From positions 186,001 to 250,000 of the forward strand of contig NZ_CAJYMB010000147.1 in the NCBI RefSeq assembly GCF_913775985.1: a stretch of DNA of 64,000 nucleotides, written 5' to 3'. Numbering within the stretch: position 1 is the stretch's first letter; each line of letters starts with the position of its first letter. The stretch is from an uncultured Pluralibacter sp. GTDB taxonomy: Bacteria; Pseudomonadota; Gammaproteobacteria; Enterobacterales; Enterobacteriaceae. Under the pieces are notes generated by a model. It saw nothing but the letters and a program-made list of their open reading frames with translations, had not been told where the DNA came from and did not search any database. The translations under genes were made by a program, and so were the position numbers. This document shows positions 17,750-27,361 of this stretch, one piece after another.

Positions 17750-18727
17750 ATGAAAGCTAAAATCGCACTGGAAGAGCATTATCAATCACCTGACTTTAAT
17801 GCTGCCGGCTCCCACGACTTCACCAAAAAAGAGTATTTTGGAAATGTGAAGGAAAGGCTTCTGAATATCGATCTGCGTATTCAGGACATGGATAAGAATG
17901 GCATTGAAACTTATATTATGTCATTAACCCAGCCCGGTATTGAAGGTATTCCCGATCCGGCAGCCGCGCAGAAAATGGCGGTAAAAATGAATGATTACTG
18001 CGCTTCTCAGTTAATTTCAAAACATCCCGATCGCCTGCGCGCCTTTGCCTGCGTACCCATGCAGAATCCGCAGGCTGCGGCGAAAGAGCTGGAGCGCGCG
18101 GTGAAACAACACGGTTTCGTCGGGGCGTTAATTAACGGTTTTTCCTGTGTAGGCAATGAAGAAACGGCGCAGTATCTGGATGAACCGCAGGTGGAGCCGT
18201 TCTGGGAGAAAGTGGAAGAGCTTGGCGTGCCGGTATACCTGCACCCGCGCATCCCGCTCGTGACCCAGCGCCGTATCTATGAGGGTTATGACGGGCTGCT
18301 GGGCTCTGCCTGGGGCTTTGGCGTTGAGACGTCCACCCACGCGGTGCGTATGATCCTGAGCGGCTTATTTGACCGCCATCCGAATCTGCAGATTATCCTC
18401 GGTCACCTCGGTGAGGCGCTGCCGTTCACCCTGCCGCGCCTTGAGCATCGCCTGCGCCACCAGCGCCCGGAAACGCAGGGTAGCCATAAACTTCCTGTTA
18501 CCGAGTATCTGCGTAAAAACTTCTACCTGACCACCAGCGGTACTTTCCGTTCCCAGGCGCTGCTCGATACGATGCTGGAAGTGGGTTCCGATCGCATTCT
18601 GTTCTCCGTGGATTCGCCTTATGAAGATGCCAGCGAGATCAGTCCGTGGTTTGATGCGGCACCTATCAGCGATAATGACCGTATTAAAATTGGCCGTGAA
18701 AACTCCCGTAAGCTATTTAATCTTTAA
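17750..18727 (+). CDS. Amidohydrolase-family decarboxylase, gamma-resorcylate decarboxylase-like
   Basis: A 325-residue member of the metal-dependent amidohydrolase-2/ACMSD family that resembles gamma-resorcylate (2,6-dihydroxybenzoate) decarboxylase along its whole length. The metal-binding motif ALEEH is at residues 6-10 (Glu8 and His10), then VYLHPR, an ILGHLGEALP motif, and VDSPYED carrying the conserved aspartate near residue 287. Family members perform non-oxidative, reversible decarboxylation of hydroxybenzoates. AGGAGAAG lies 6 bases before the ATG. The gene itself is of normal GC, but its flanks are AT-rich and the insert lies between the two copies of the ada 3' end. No permease or further aromatic-catabolism gene is adjacent, so the natural substrate is uncertain. 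Confidence 0.82.
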   Translation: MKAKIALEEHYQSPDFNAAGSHDFTKKEYFGNVKERLLNIDLRIQDMDKNGIETYIMSLTQPGIEGIPDPAAAQKMAVKMNDYCASQLISKHPDRLRAFACVPMQNPQAAAKELERAVKQHGFVGALINGFSCVGNEETAQYLDEPQVEPFWEKVEELGVPVYLHPRIPLVTQRRIYEGYDGLLGSAWGFGVETSTHAVRMILSGLFDRHPNLQIILGHLGEALPFTLPRLEHRLRHQRPETQGSHKLPVTEYLRKNFYLTTSGTFRSQALLDTMLEVGSDRILFSVDSPYEDASEISPWFDAAPISDNDRIKIGRENSRKLFNL

Positions 18728-18928
18728 CAAAATAGAGGTTATAGCGTTTTAATACAAAGCTGACTTTTGAGTAGATATAAAGCTAACCGCTGATAAACTC
18801 TCGTGAGCAGAGCCCTGTTATAAACACTACGTTAATACAAAGATGATGAACCTTTTAAGTCACCCCGTGTATTAAAATGTATCTGCTGTAGTGGAATAGA
18901 TTTATATTATTTAATTGTCGCTTATGTC

Positions 18929-18990
18929 AACTTCGAACATGGTCATCTGAATAATATTTTTATTCAGATGACCATGTTCGAAGTTTTTTT
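18929..18990 (+). terminator. Perfect 26-bp hairpin with T-run, terminator-like
   Basis: Bases 18929-18954 are a perfect inverted copy of 18960-18985 around a 5-base TATTT loop, followed by TTTTT (18986-18990). It lies 200 bases after the decarboxylase-like gene. The stem is far longer than most intrinsic terminators (6-10 bp). It may end that transcript but could also be a remnant of a mobile-element end. Confidence 0.65.
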
Positions 18991-19069
18991 AATTCATTCA
19001 TTTGTTATTTTTTGAACGACAACTTCACATTGTTAATTTATCAAGAGCATAAATTTTTGAGGTTTAGAA

Positions 19070-19342
19070 ATGGCTGACGTTAACGTTCATTGCCCGCAGT
19101 GTCATTCCGCCCACGTTTATCGCCACGGCCATAATCCAAACAACCGGGACAGATTTCGCTGCTGCGACTGTTTACGCGTATTTCAACTCACCTATGTCTA
19201 TGAAGCCCGCAAGCCGGGTGTAAAAGAAAAGATTATGGAGATGTATCTCAGCGGCGCAGGGATCAGGAAAACCGCGCGCGTGTTGAATGTGAGTACTAAT
19301 ACGGTCATTCGAACGTTGAAGAAAGAGAATGCGCTCGCGTAA
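19070..19342 (+). CDS. Orphan IS1 InsA-like zinc-finger/helix-turn-helix protein
   Basis: This 90-residue protein matches IS1 InsA in length and layout: an N-terminal zinc finger CPQCHSAHVYRHG...CCDC (Cys8/Cys11 and Cys32/Cys34-35), a WQLTY-like FQLTYVYEARKPG stretch, then a helix-turn-helix GAGIRKTARVLNVSTNTVIRTLKK. In IS1, InsA binds the ends and represses transposition, while InsAB' made by frameshift is the transposase. Here no insB coding sequence follows; the next recognisable DNA is the ada fragment 48 bp downstream, and no IS1 terminal repeats were seen. It may be a domesticated regulator or a relic. The reading frame is intact. Confidence 0.75.
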   Translation: MADVNVHCPQCHSAHVYRHGHNPNNRDRFRCCDCLRVFQLTYVYEARKPGVKEKIMEMYLSGAGIRKTARVLNVSTNTVIRTLKKENALA

Positions 19343-19390
19343 AGCAGGTGCAGTTTTGAAGAAGACCATAATACGATATGACTGAATTCT

Positions 19391-19543
19391 GCCGCCGTTG
19401 CTGGTACATGCGCCGCCAACATCCTGGCGGTGGCGATCCCGTGCCATCGGGTAGTGCGCAACGACGGCGCGCTGCCGGGCTACCGCTGGGGCGTGGAGCG
19501 CAAGCGGGTGCTTCTGGAGAGGGAGGCCGGGGAGAAGGGATAA
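19391..19543 (+). pseudogene. Duplicated 3' end of ada (C-terminal methyltransferase fragment)
   Basis: This segment encodes the last 50 codons of an Ada protein, including the acceptor motif AIPCHRVVR and YRWGVERKR, and ends with TAA. It aligns with 16741-16893 at about 94% over 137 bases; the differences include ANILAV for ANLLAV and LPGYRW for LSGYRW, and the very ends diverge (AGEKG versus AKEKP). No start codon or upstream ada sequence is attached; the preceding DNA is the InsA-like gene. It marks the far boundary of the AT-rich insert that follows ada. Confidence 0.9.
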
Positions 19544-19887
19544 GGTTTAATTAAAAGTGGCCAGTTGCCCGGATATTTGGGTATTTTATTGTCAGAGTCG
19601 TGGTTCTTATTTTTGGCGGAAGTGATATTTTATTGTGCAACATCTCCACATTTACAATGAATTGGGCGTTTTACCGAAATATTAATTAGACTTGTTACTT
19701 ATTCGTGTAATTATATCTACTATTAAAATGGACACTATGTCGTGAAGATTATGATGTAAGGATGGTAATGATTAATGATAATGTGATTTAAAAACTATGG
19801 ATATTCTGAATTAGAACAGTCGCAGCTAGTGTCCATACTCTCTTTGGCTTACGATTCGGTCTTTACGAATTTCATGAGAGGGATTTT
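19544..19887. other. AT-rich intergenic stretch
   Basis: The 344 bases after the ada fragment hold no reading frame or RNA I can support. Presumably the promoter of the following 211-residue gene is near its 3' end. Confidence 0.45.
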
Positions 19888-20523
19888 ATGAATGCAGAGC
19901 AGATAGCCAGAGGCATTATTGATGGCCTGAGTTCAATTCCGGAGGGGCTTTATCTCTCAATAATGAGAACGTGGGATGGGTCAGGTGTTATCGATCGTCG
20001 TAATAAAATACGAAATGAGATGGAGAACGAACGTTTTTTTCATGTATTAAAAAGTATGACCCGAAGTGAGTCTCCTCTCAGACAGCTGGTTACTATTGTT
20101 ATCACAGATTTTTATGCAAGGCTGGATCAGCAAGGCAAGCAGGCTATCGCAGGCAAGCAGGACTATGCTAATGCAAAGCTGGGAAGCCGTTTAGGCGCTC
20201 AGACCTTTATAGTTCAGCGTATTACAGAGATTATCGTTCAGCGTGTACGTATGAAAAGGAGAGTGCAACAATTGGTACGGTTAGGCACTGCTTTTACTCT
20301 CAACATTTTAATGATACAAGGACTGATTGAAGAATCGGCAAGGGCATCACGGCGAATGAGGTTACAGTATCCGCAAACCTACTATAAGGTATCCACTATG
20401 AATTTAGATATGATCTATTTTCTTGCAGAGGATGAACTAGAGCCATATTTAATATACTTCAATAGCCACCCGATGCAGTGCAAAGGAATTGAGAATGAAA
20501 TTTGCAACCATCTCTCTGGCTAA
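19888..20523 (+). CDS. Unknown 211-residue protein
   Basis: I do not recognise a family. The protein starts MNAEQIARGIIDGLSS, has a basic helical region around residues 110-130 (IVQRVRMKRRVQQLVR) and one moderately hydrophobic stretch, LGTAFTLNILMIQGLIEE (about 131-148). A small-residue segment, AKLGSRLGAQTF, precedes it. The C-terminus is acidic (FLAEDELEPYLIYF). GAGAGGGA lies 8 bases before the ATG. The gene overlaps the next one, a two-helix membrane peptide, by more than 25 bases, so the two are probably co-translated. Composition is AT-richer than the core genes. The layout (soluble or amphipathic protein plus a tiny membrane protein) would suit an effector/immunity pair, but that is only a guess. 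Confidence 0.6.
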   Translation: MNAEQIARGIIDGLSSIPEGLYLSIMRTWDGSGVIDRRNKIRNEMENERFFHVLKSMTRSESPLRQLVTIVITDFYARLDQQGKQAIAGKQDYANAKLGSRLGAQTFIVQRITEIIVQRVRMKRRVQQLVRLGTAFTLNILMIQGLIEESARASRRMRLQYPQTYYKVSTMNLDMIYFLAEDELEPYLIYFNSHPMQCKGIENEICNHLSG

Positions 20524-20707
20524 GTTTTTTAAAATCATCAGGGTTCTATTTGCTGATATAATGCAGGGGTTATCAACTTGTATGTGCGCTTTTGCATCTT
20601 TTGGTAGTTTGTATATTCTTGATGGCTGGATGAAGCTAGCTGGATTTGTTGGTTTTATTATTCTTGCCTATTTTATTTCGTTGTTAATGGATGTGCTGAA
20701 AAATTAA
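20495..20707 (+). CDS. Small two-helix membrane protein overlapping the 211-residue gene
   Basis: This 70-residue protein begins MKFATISLAKFFK and has hydrophobic segments at about residues 15-40 and 46-66. The start could also be the ATG two codons earlier (20489). It overlaps the upstream gene by 29 bases in another frame, which argues for translational coupling. No family was recognised; a membrane partner or immunity-like role for the upstream product is speculation. Confidence 0.5.
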   Translation: MKFATISLAKFFKIIRVLFADIMQGLSTCMCAFASFGSLYILDGWMKLAGFVGFIILAYFISLLMDVLKN

Positions 20708-20790
20708 GCCCAGGGAATCTGTAAACCGGGCATGAAAGGAGTCTTTATAAAGGTGGCACAGGGTACATAACGGCTGCTAAGAGGATTGCT

Positions 20791-20967
20791 TTAATACCAG
20801 CGATTATATTTTACATAGCAAAAGACGACGATGACGATCCAGATAATACTCAGCGCACCAAAATAATCGGGTGTGAAGCGGGCGAAAATGTACACACCTG
20901 CCAGGATAAGCACCAGAGGTAGCAGGTATATGTAGGATTGCAGTAACCAGGATAACGGACGCTTCAT
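20791..20967 (-). CDS. Small two-helix membrane protein, unknown
   Basis: A 58-residue protein (MKRPLSWLLQSYIYLL...) with two clear transmembrane segments, about residues 10-30 and 38-54, and a positively charged tail. The ATG at 20967 follows GGGG by 7 bases; an in-frame GTG at 20988 would add seven residues. It stands alone, convergent with the 72-codon frame. No family recognised. Confidence 0.5.
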   Translation of the reverse strand: MKRPLSWLLQSYIYLLPLVLILAGVYIFARFTPDYFGALSIIWIVIVVFCYVKYNRWY

Positions 20968-21133
20968 TGAGATACCCCATCTTTGCACTCAGACGTTATT
21001 CTGAGCCTGCCTGGAGCATTATGCCGCCATCCTCCGGCTATTCCCATCCTGCCAGTAACGGAAAATGCATTAATTGCAGCATGACTAACGAACCTACTAA
21101 TACTGCCACTTTACTGCCCACACCCGACCCCAA

Positions 21134-21164
21134 AAAGAAAAAGCCACTTCATTGAAGTGGCTTA
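21134..21164 (-). terminator. Terminator downstream of tRNA-Ile
   Basis: Read on the - strand, AGCCACTTCA and TGAAGTGGCT form a 10-bp stem with almost no loop, followed by TTTTTC. It lies 24 bases after the CCA end of the tRNA and most likely ends that transcript. Nothing else recognisable lies in 20968-21187. Confidence 0.8.
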
Positions 21165-21187
21165 ACCTTTTGATATTGAATAAAATT

Positions 21188-21263
21188 TGGTGGCCCCTGT
21201 TGGGTTTGAACCAACGACCAAGCGATTATGAGTCGCCTGCTCTAACCACTGAGCTAAGGGGCC
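21188..21263 (-). tRNA. ileX: tRNA-Ile, anticodon CAT (lysidine-modified ileX type)
   Basis: Read on the - strand, a 76-base cloverleaf starts GGCCCCTTAGCTCAGTGG, has the anticodon loop ACTCATAATC and the T-arm GGTTCAAACC, and ends GGGGCCACCA with an encoded CCA. It follows E. coli ileX closely. The CAT anticodon is read as isoleucine after TilS adds lysidine to C34, decoding AUA. Its position beside mug and rpoD matches E. coli. Its 3' side faces the mosaic accessory region. Confidence 0.95.
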
Positions 21264-21410
21264 TGAGGTGGGGGATTATAAAGTAACTCTGCGCCTCAAT
21301 CCAGCCCGCCGCGCATAGTTGCTGTTTTTATAAACAACGCAATTTCAATCCTTTATACCTTAATCGACGGGTCTATACTCTGTCAGGTATTCAGCGAGAC
21401 AGGAAATGCG

Positions 21411-21917
21411 ATGATCAACGATATTCTGGCACCGGGCCTGCGGGTGGTGTTCTGCGGCATCAACCCGGGCAAGTCCTCGGCGCACACCGGCTTTCACTTT
21501 GCCCATCCCGGCAACCGCTTCTGGAAGGTGATTCATCAGGCTGGATTTACCGACCGGCAGCTGCGCCCCGAGGAAGAGCAGCACCTGCTCGATACCCGCT
21601 GCGGCATCACCATGCTGGTAGAGCGCCCGACGGTGCAGGCCAGCGAGGTGAACCTGCAGGAGCTGCGCAGCGGCGGGCGGGAGCTGATCCATAAGATAGA
21701 GGACTATCAGCCCGCCGCGCTGGCGGTACTTGGCAAGCAGGCGTACGAGCAGGCGTTCAGCCAGCGCGGGGCGAAGTGGGGCAGGCAGGCGCAAACCATC
21801 GGCGCGACCCAGGTGTGGGTGCTGCCGAACCCTAGCGGCCTGAACCGGGCGACGCTTGAGAAGCTGGTAGAGGCCTACCGCGAGCTGGACGAGGCGCTGG
21901 CGGCGCGGGGGCTGTAA
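21411..21917 (+). CDS. mug: G/U mismatch-specific DNA glycosylase
   Basis: A 168-residue protein of the uracil-DNA-glycosylase superfamily that removes U (and ethenocytosine) opposite G. The catalytic-type motif CGINPGKSS is at residues 15-23, and the C-terminal [10 protein letters not shown] motif (about 140-149) is the insertion loop of this family. GACAGGA precedes the ATG. It is convergent with rpoD and shares with it a hairpin that works as terminator in both directions. Length and position match E. coli. Confidence 0.95.
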   Translation: MINDILAPGLRVVFCGINPGKSSAHTGFHFAHPGNRFWKVIHQAGFTDRQLRPEEEQHLLDTRCGITMLVERPTVQASEVNLQELRSGGRELIHKIEDYQPAALAVLGKQAYEQAFSQRGAKWGRQAQTIGATQVWVLPNPSGLNRATLEKLVEAYRELDEALAARGL

Positions 21918-21924
21918 AACAGGC

Positions 21925-21953
21925 AAAAAAAAGCTCCCGAACGGGAGCTTTTT
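21925..21953. terminator. Bidirectional terminator between mug and rpoD
   Basis: AAAAAA, then AGCTCCCG, AA, CGGGAGCT and TTTTT. The A-run on one side and the T-run on the other make the 8-bp stem usable on both strands; it is 15 bases from the rpoD stop. Confidence 0.9.
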
Positions 21954-21967
21954 CATGATGCGGCAGA

Positions 21968-23809
<1,842 letters not shown>

Positions 23810-23964
23810 AAGACGGTATCCACACTTAATTCATTGATTGGTGTCGGTCGGCGAACAGAACAACCGACTTTAAAAGCGAGGGCTTGTTTGTATATTTGCC
23901 GCTGCGCCTCAGTGCGGCTGTCGGGTTCTACCCGAGTTTTAATCGGCACTTAAGCCGTTGAATG

Positions 23965-25710
23965 CTATTTTTTGGCGCGTGACTCGGTGATCACGCGAAC
24001 TTCTTCACGCTCCGCCGGGGTCAGCCCCTGAGTACGGGAACGCGCTATTAATTCTGCAAACCTTAACTCCAGCAGCGAATCGAACATATGATCCAGCGAG
24101 TCGGTGAAGGTTTGTTCAGCAATATCCTTATCAGCTATATCGTCCCACATGGACAGTTTTTCAAGGGTTGCGGCCTTATCCGTGCCGCGATACTGCTCAA
24201 GCAGCTGGCCGGTGGTCAGTCCAGGCTGCGATATACAGGTATTGACCAGTTCTGCAAATAATGCCAGTCCCGGGAGCTTTTTAGGATCTAATCCCGCAAG
24301 CGGCGGCACCTGTGCGGCCAGCGCCGGATTTTGCACCAGCAACCCTATCAGTATACGCATGGTTGTGCGTTTTAGCTGGGGAGCCGGGCGGGGAACGCCA
24401 CTTTCTGCCTGTTTTGGCATCAGGCGCTCCAGCTGGGCATCGTCGAGAATGCCGAGCTTGTTACCCAGTTCCTGGCGCAAATAAATGCGCAGCGTCTCGC
24501 CCGGCACCTGGCCTATCAGCGGCAGCGCCAGCGTGCTGAGCTGGGCGCGGCCGTCCGGGGAACTCAAATCCACCTTCGGCAGCAGGCTGTTAAATAAAAA
24601 CGTGGAGAGCGGCTGTGCCTGCTCCATCCGCGCTTCAAACGCCGCTTTGCCCTCTTTACGCACCAGCGTATCGGGATCTTCGCCGTCGGGCAGAAACATA
24701 AAGCGTAGCTGACGCCCGTCGGTCATGTACGGCAGCGCCGTTTCCAGCGCGCGCCACGCGGCATCGCGTCCGGCCCGGTCGCCGTCGTAGCAGCAGACCA
24801 CGGTGTTGGTCACCCGAAACAGCAGCTGAATATGATCGGCTGTCGTGGATGTCCCCAGCGACGCAACGGCATAATTAATGTCGTACTGCGCCAGCGCAAC
24901 GACATCCATATAGCCTTCAACCACCAGCAGACGCTGCGGTTCCGCGTTATCCTGCTGGGCTTCATAAAGGCCATACAACTGGCGGCCTTTGTGGAAAATA
25001 TCGGTTTCCGGGGAGTTGAGGTATTTCGGCACGCCGTCGCCCAGCACGCGCCCGCCAAAACCTATAACCCGGCCCCGCTTATCGCGGATCGGAAACATGA
25101 CCCGCTCGCGGAAGCGGTCGTAGCTGCGCCCTTTGTCATTGGTCACCAGCATGCCCGCGTCAGTCAGCGACTGCTGGTTCTCACGGTTGGCGCCAAAGCG
25201 CTTGAGCGCGTTGTCCCAGCCAGGCGGGGCGTAGCCAATAGCAAAGCGGCTGATCACCTCGCTACTTAAGCCGCGCTGCGCTAAATACTGGCGCGCGGGT
25301 TCGGCAACGGGCTGATTCAGGGATTGCTGATAAAACGTGCTCAGGCCATCAAGAAGCTGGTAGAGATTCTGCCGCTGGTGGCGCTCTATCTGCGTGGGAC
25401 CGGAGCCTGCTTCGTACGGCACGTCGAGATTGTGCATCGCCGCCAATTCTTCGACGGTTTCCACGAACTCGAGCTTGTCGTAGTTCATCAAAAAGTCGAT
25501 AGCGTTGCCGTGTGCACCACAGCCGAAACAGTGATAAAACTGCTTTTCACCGTTTACGGTGAAGGAGGGCGTTTTTTCGTTATGGAAGGGACAACACGCG
25601 TGATAATTCTTGCCCTGCTTTTTGAGCTTCACGCGCGCATCGATCAAATCGACGATGTCGGTTCTTGCCAGCAGGTCATTGATAAAGACACGTGGAATTC
25701 GTCCAGCCAT
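23965..25710 (-). CDS. dnaG: DNA primase DnaG
   Basis: This 581-residue primase makes RNA primers at the replication fork. The N-terminal CHC2 zinc-binding domain has CCPFH and HCFGCG (about residues 40-65). The TOPRIM core includes LLVVEGYMDVVALAQYDI and CCYDGDRAGRDAAWRALE. The C-terminal part, from about 430, is the helicase-interacting domain. It sits between rpsU and rpoD in the macromolecular-synthesis operon. Confidence 0.98.
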   Translation of the reverse strand: MAGRIPRVFINDLLARTDIVDLIDARVKLKKQGKNYHACCPFHNEKTPSFTVNGEKQFYHCFGCGAHGNAIDFLMNYDKLEFVETVEELAAMHNLDVPYEAGSGPTQIERHQRQNLYQLLDGLSTFYQQSLNQPVAEPARQYLAQRGLSSEVISRFAIGYAPPGWDNALKRFGANRENQQSLTDAGMLVTNDKGRSYDRFRERVMFPIRDKRGRVIGFGGRVLGDGVPKYLNSPETDIFHKGRQLYGLYEAQQDNAEPQRLLVVEGYMDVVALAQYDINYAVASLGTSTTADHIQLLFRVTNTVVCCYDGDRAGRDAAWRALETALPYMTDGRQLRFMFLPDGEDPDTLVRKEGKAAFEARMEQAQPLSTFLFNSLLPKVDLSSPDGRAQLSTLALPLIGQVPGETLRIYLRQELGNKLGILDDAQLERLMPKQAESGVPRPAPQLKRTTMRILIGLLVQNPALAAQVPPLAGLDPKKLPGLALFAELVNTCISQPGLTTGQLLEQYRGTDKAATLEKLSMWDDIADKDIAEQTFTDSLDHMFDSLLELRFAELIARSRTQGLTPAEREEVRVITESRAKK

Positions 25711-25787
25711 AGGCCCCGCAATGTTACCAATACATTGCCCTGTCGCTGTTCAGTAAACGCGCTGAATTGCTCAGGGAACCAACGAAA

Positions 25788-25825
25788 ATAAGCCGCGCTT
25801 TCCTTCCGGAAGCACGGCCTTTACA
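25788..25825 (-). terminator. Attenuator-like hairpin between rpsU and dnaG
   Basis: Read on the - strand, GCCGTGCTTCC and GGAAGGAAAGCGCGGC form an imperfect stem followed by TTATTTT. E. coli has a partial terminator at this place that lowers dnaG expression relative to rpsU. The pairing here is imperfect, so the call is tentative. Confidence 0.5.
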
Positions 25826-25867
25826 GCTAGAACTCGTTCTGAATTGAGCGACATCGCGCTCAATACA

Positions 25868-26095
<228 letters not shown>

Positions 26096-26309
26096 TTAAT
26101 AAATTCGGTTTGCCGCTGGCATCGACGCCAGCTTATTTCAAAATGGTGCGGAATTTTACTGCAACTGCTGCTGCTTTGTAAAGCACCAATGCCGTTTTTG
26201 AACGGGACTTTTGTAAGGGGGCAGAGTATACACTAAGTGCCCGCGCAGGGTATACATCCACCGGCATTCGCCCTACACTGCGCGGTATTGAAACGAGGTA
26301 AAAAGAACC

Positions 26310-27323
26310 ATGCGCGTACTGGGAATCGAAACATCCTGCGATGAAACCGGCATCGCTATTTATGACGATGAAAAAGGGCTGTTAGCCAACCAATTGTATA
26401 GTCAGGTGAAACTGCACGCCGACTACGGCGGCGTAGTGCCGGAGCTGGCTTCCCGCGACCACGTGCGTAAAACCGTGCCGCTTATTCAGGCCGCCATGAA
26501 AGAGGCAAACCTGACCCCGAACGACATCGACGCGGTCGCCTATACCGCCGGGCCTGGCCTGGTAGGCGCGCTGCTGGTCGGCGCGACCGTTGGTCGCTCG
26601 CTGGCCTTTGCCTGGGATCGTCCTGCTATCCCGGTACACCATATGGAAGGCCACCTTCTGGCGCCGATGCTTGAAGATAATCCGCCCGAATATCCCTTCG
26701 TGGCGCTGCTGGTTTCCGGCGGTCATACCCAGCTGATTAGCGTCACCGGCATCGGCGAATACGCTCTGCTCGGCGAGTCCATTGATGACGCTGCCGGGGA
26801 AGCCTTTGATAAAACCGCCAAGCTGCTGGGGCTCGACTATCCCGGTGGCCCGCTGCTGTCGAAAATGGCCGCGCAGGGCGTTGAAAAGCGCTTCGTGTTC
26901 CCGCGCCCGATGACCGACCGTCCGGGGCTCGACTTTAGCTTCTCCGGGCTGAAAACGTTCGCCGCCAACACCATTCGCGACAACGGCACCGACGACCAGA
27001 CCCGCGCCGACATCGCCCGCGCGTTTGAAGATGCGGTGGTGGATACATTAATGATTAAGTGCCGTCGCGCGCTGGATCAGACCGGCTTTAAACGGCTGGT
27101 GATGGCCGGCGGCGTCAGCGCCAACCGCACCCTGCGCGCGAAGCTGGCTGAGATGATGCACAAGCGCGGTGGAGAGGTGTTCTACGCCCGGCCGGAGTTC
27201 TGCACCGATAACGGCGCGATGATTGCCTACGCGGGCATGGTGCGCCTGAAAGCGGGCGCCCGCGCCGATCTCGGCGTTACCGTCCGCCCGCGCTGGCCGC
27301 TGGCGGAGCTGCCTGCGGCCTGA
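26310..27323 (+). CDS. tsaD: tRNA N6-threonylcarbamoyladenosine transferase TsaD
   Basis: A 337-residue ASKHA-fold protein that, with TsaB and TsaE, transfers the threonylcarbamoyl group to A37 of tRNAs reading ANN codons. Motifs: [10 protein letters not shown] at the N-terminus, the metal-binding [29 protein letters not shown] and the late MAGGVSANR and [27 protein letters not shown] precedes the ATG. Length equals E. coli TsaD, and divergence from rpsU matches it too. Confidence 0.98.
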   Translation: MRVLGIETSCDETGIAIYDDEKGLLANQLYSQVKLHADYGGVVPELASRDHVRKTVPLIQAAMKEANLTPNDIDAVAYTAGPGLVGALLVGATVGRSLAFAWDRPAIPVHHMEGHLLAPMLEDNPPEYPFVALLVSGGHTQLISVTGIGEYALLGESIDDAAGEAFDKTAKLLGLDYPGGPLLSKMAAQGVEKRFVFPRPMTDRPGLDFSFSGLKTFAANTIRDNGTDDQTRADIARAFEDAVVDTLMIKCRRALDQTGFKRLVMAGGVSANRTLRAKLAEMMHKRGGEVFYARPEFCTDNGAMIAYAGMVRLKAGARADLGVTVRPRWPLAELPAA

Positions 27324-27330
27324 ACCGCGG

Positions 27331-27361
27331 ATCCCCCGGCGGCTCTGCGCTAGCCGGGGTT
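27331..27361. terminator. Possible terminator between convergent tsaD and fic
   Basis: CCCCGGC and GCCGGGG form a 7-bp stem with a 12-base loop just after the tsaD stop and at the fic stop. No proper T-run follows, so termination is uncertain. Confidence 0.4.

Noticed and set aside
20967..21155. A 62-codon frame upstream of ileX
   Set aside because: It runs into the tRNA terminator, has no ribosome-binding site and a proline/lysine-rich tail made by the hairpin sequence.
26215..26240. LexA box near rpsU/tsaD
   Set aside because: GTATACACTAAG does not fit CTGT-N8-ACAG closely enough.
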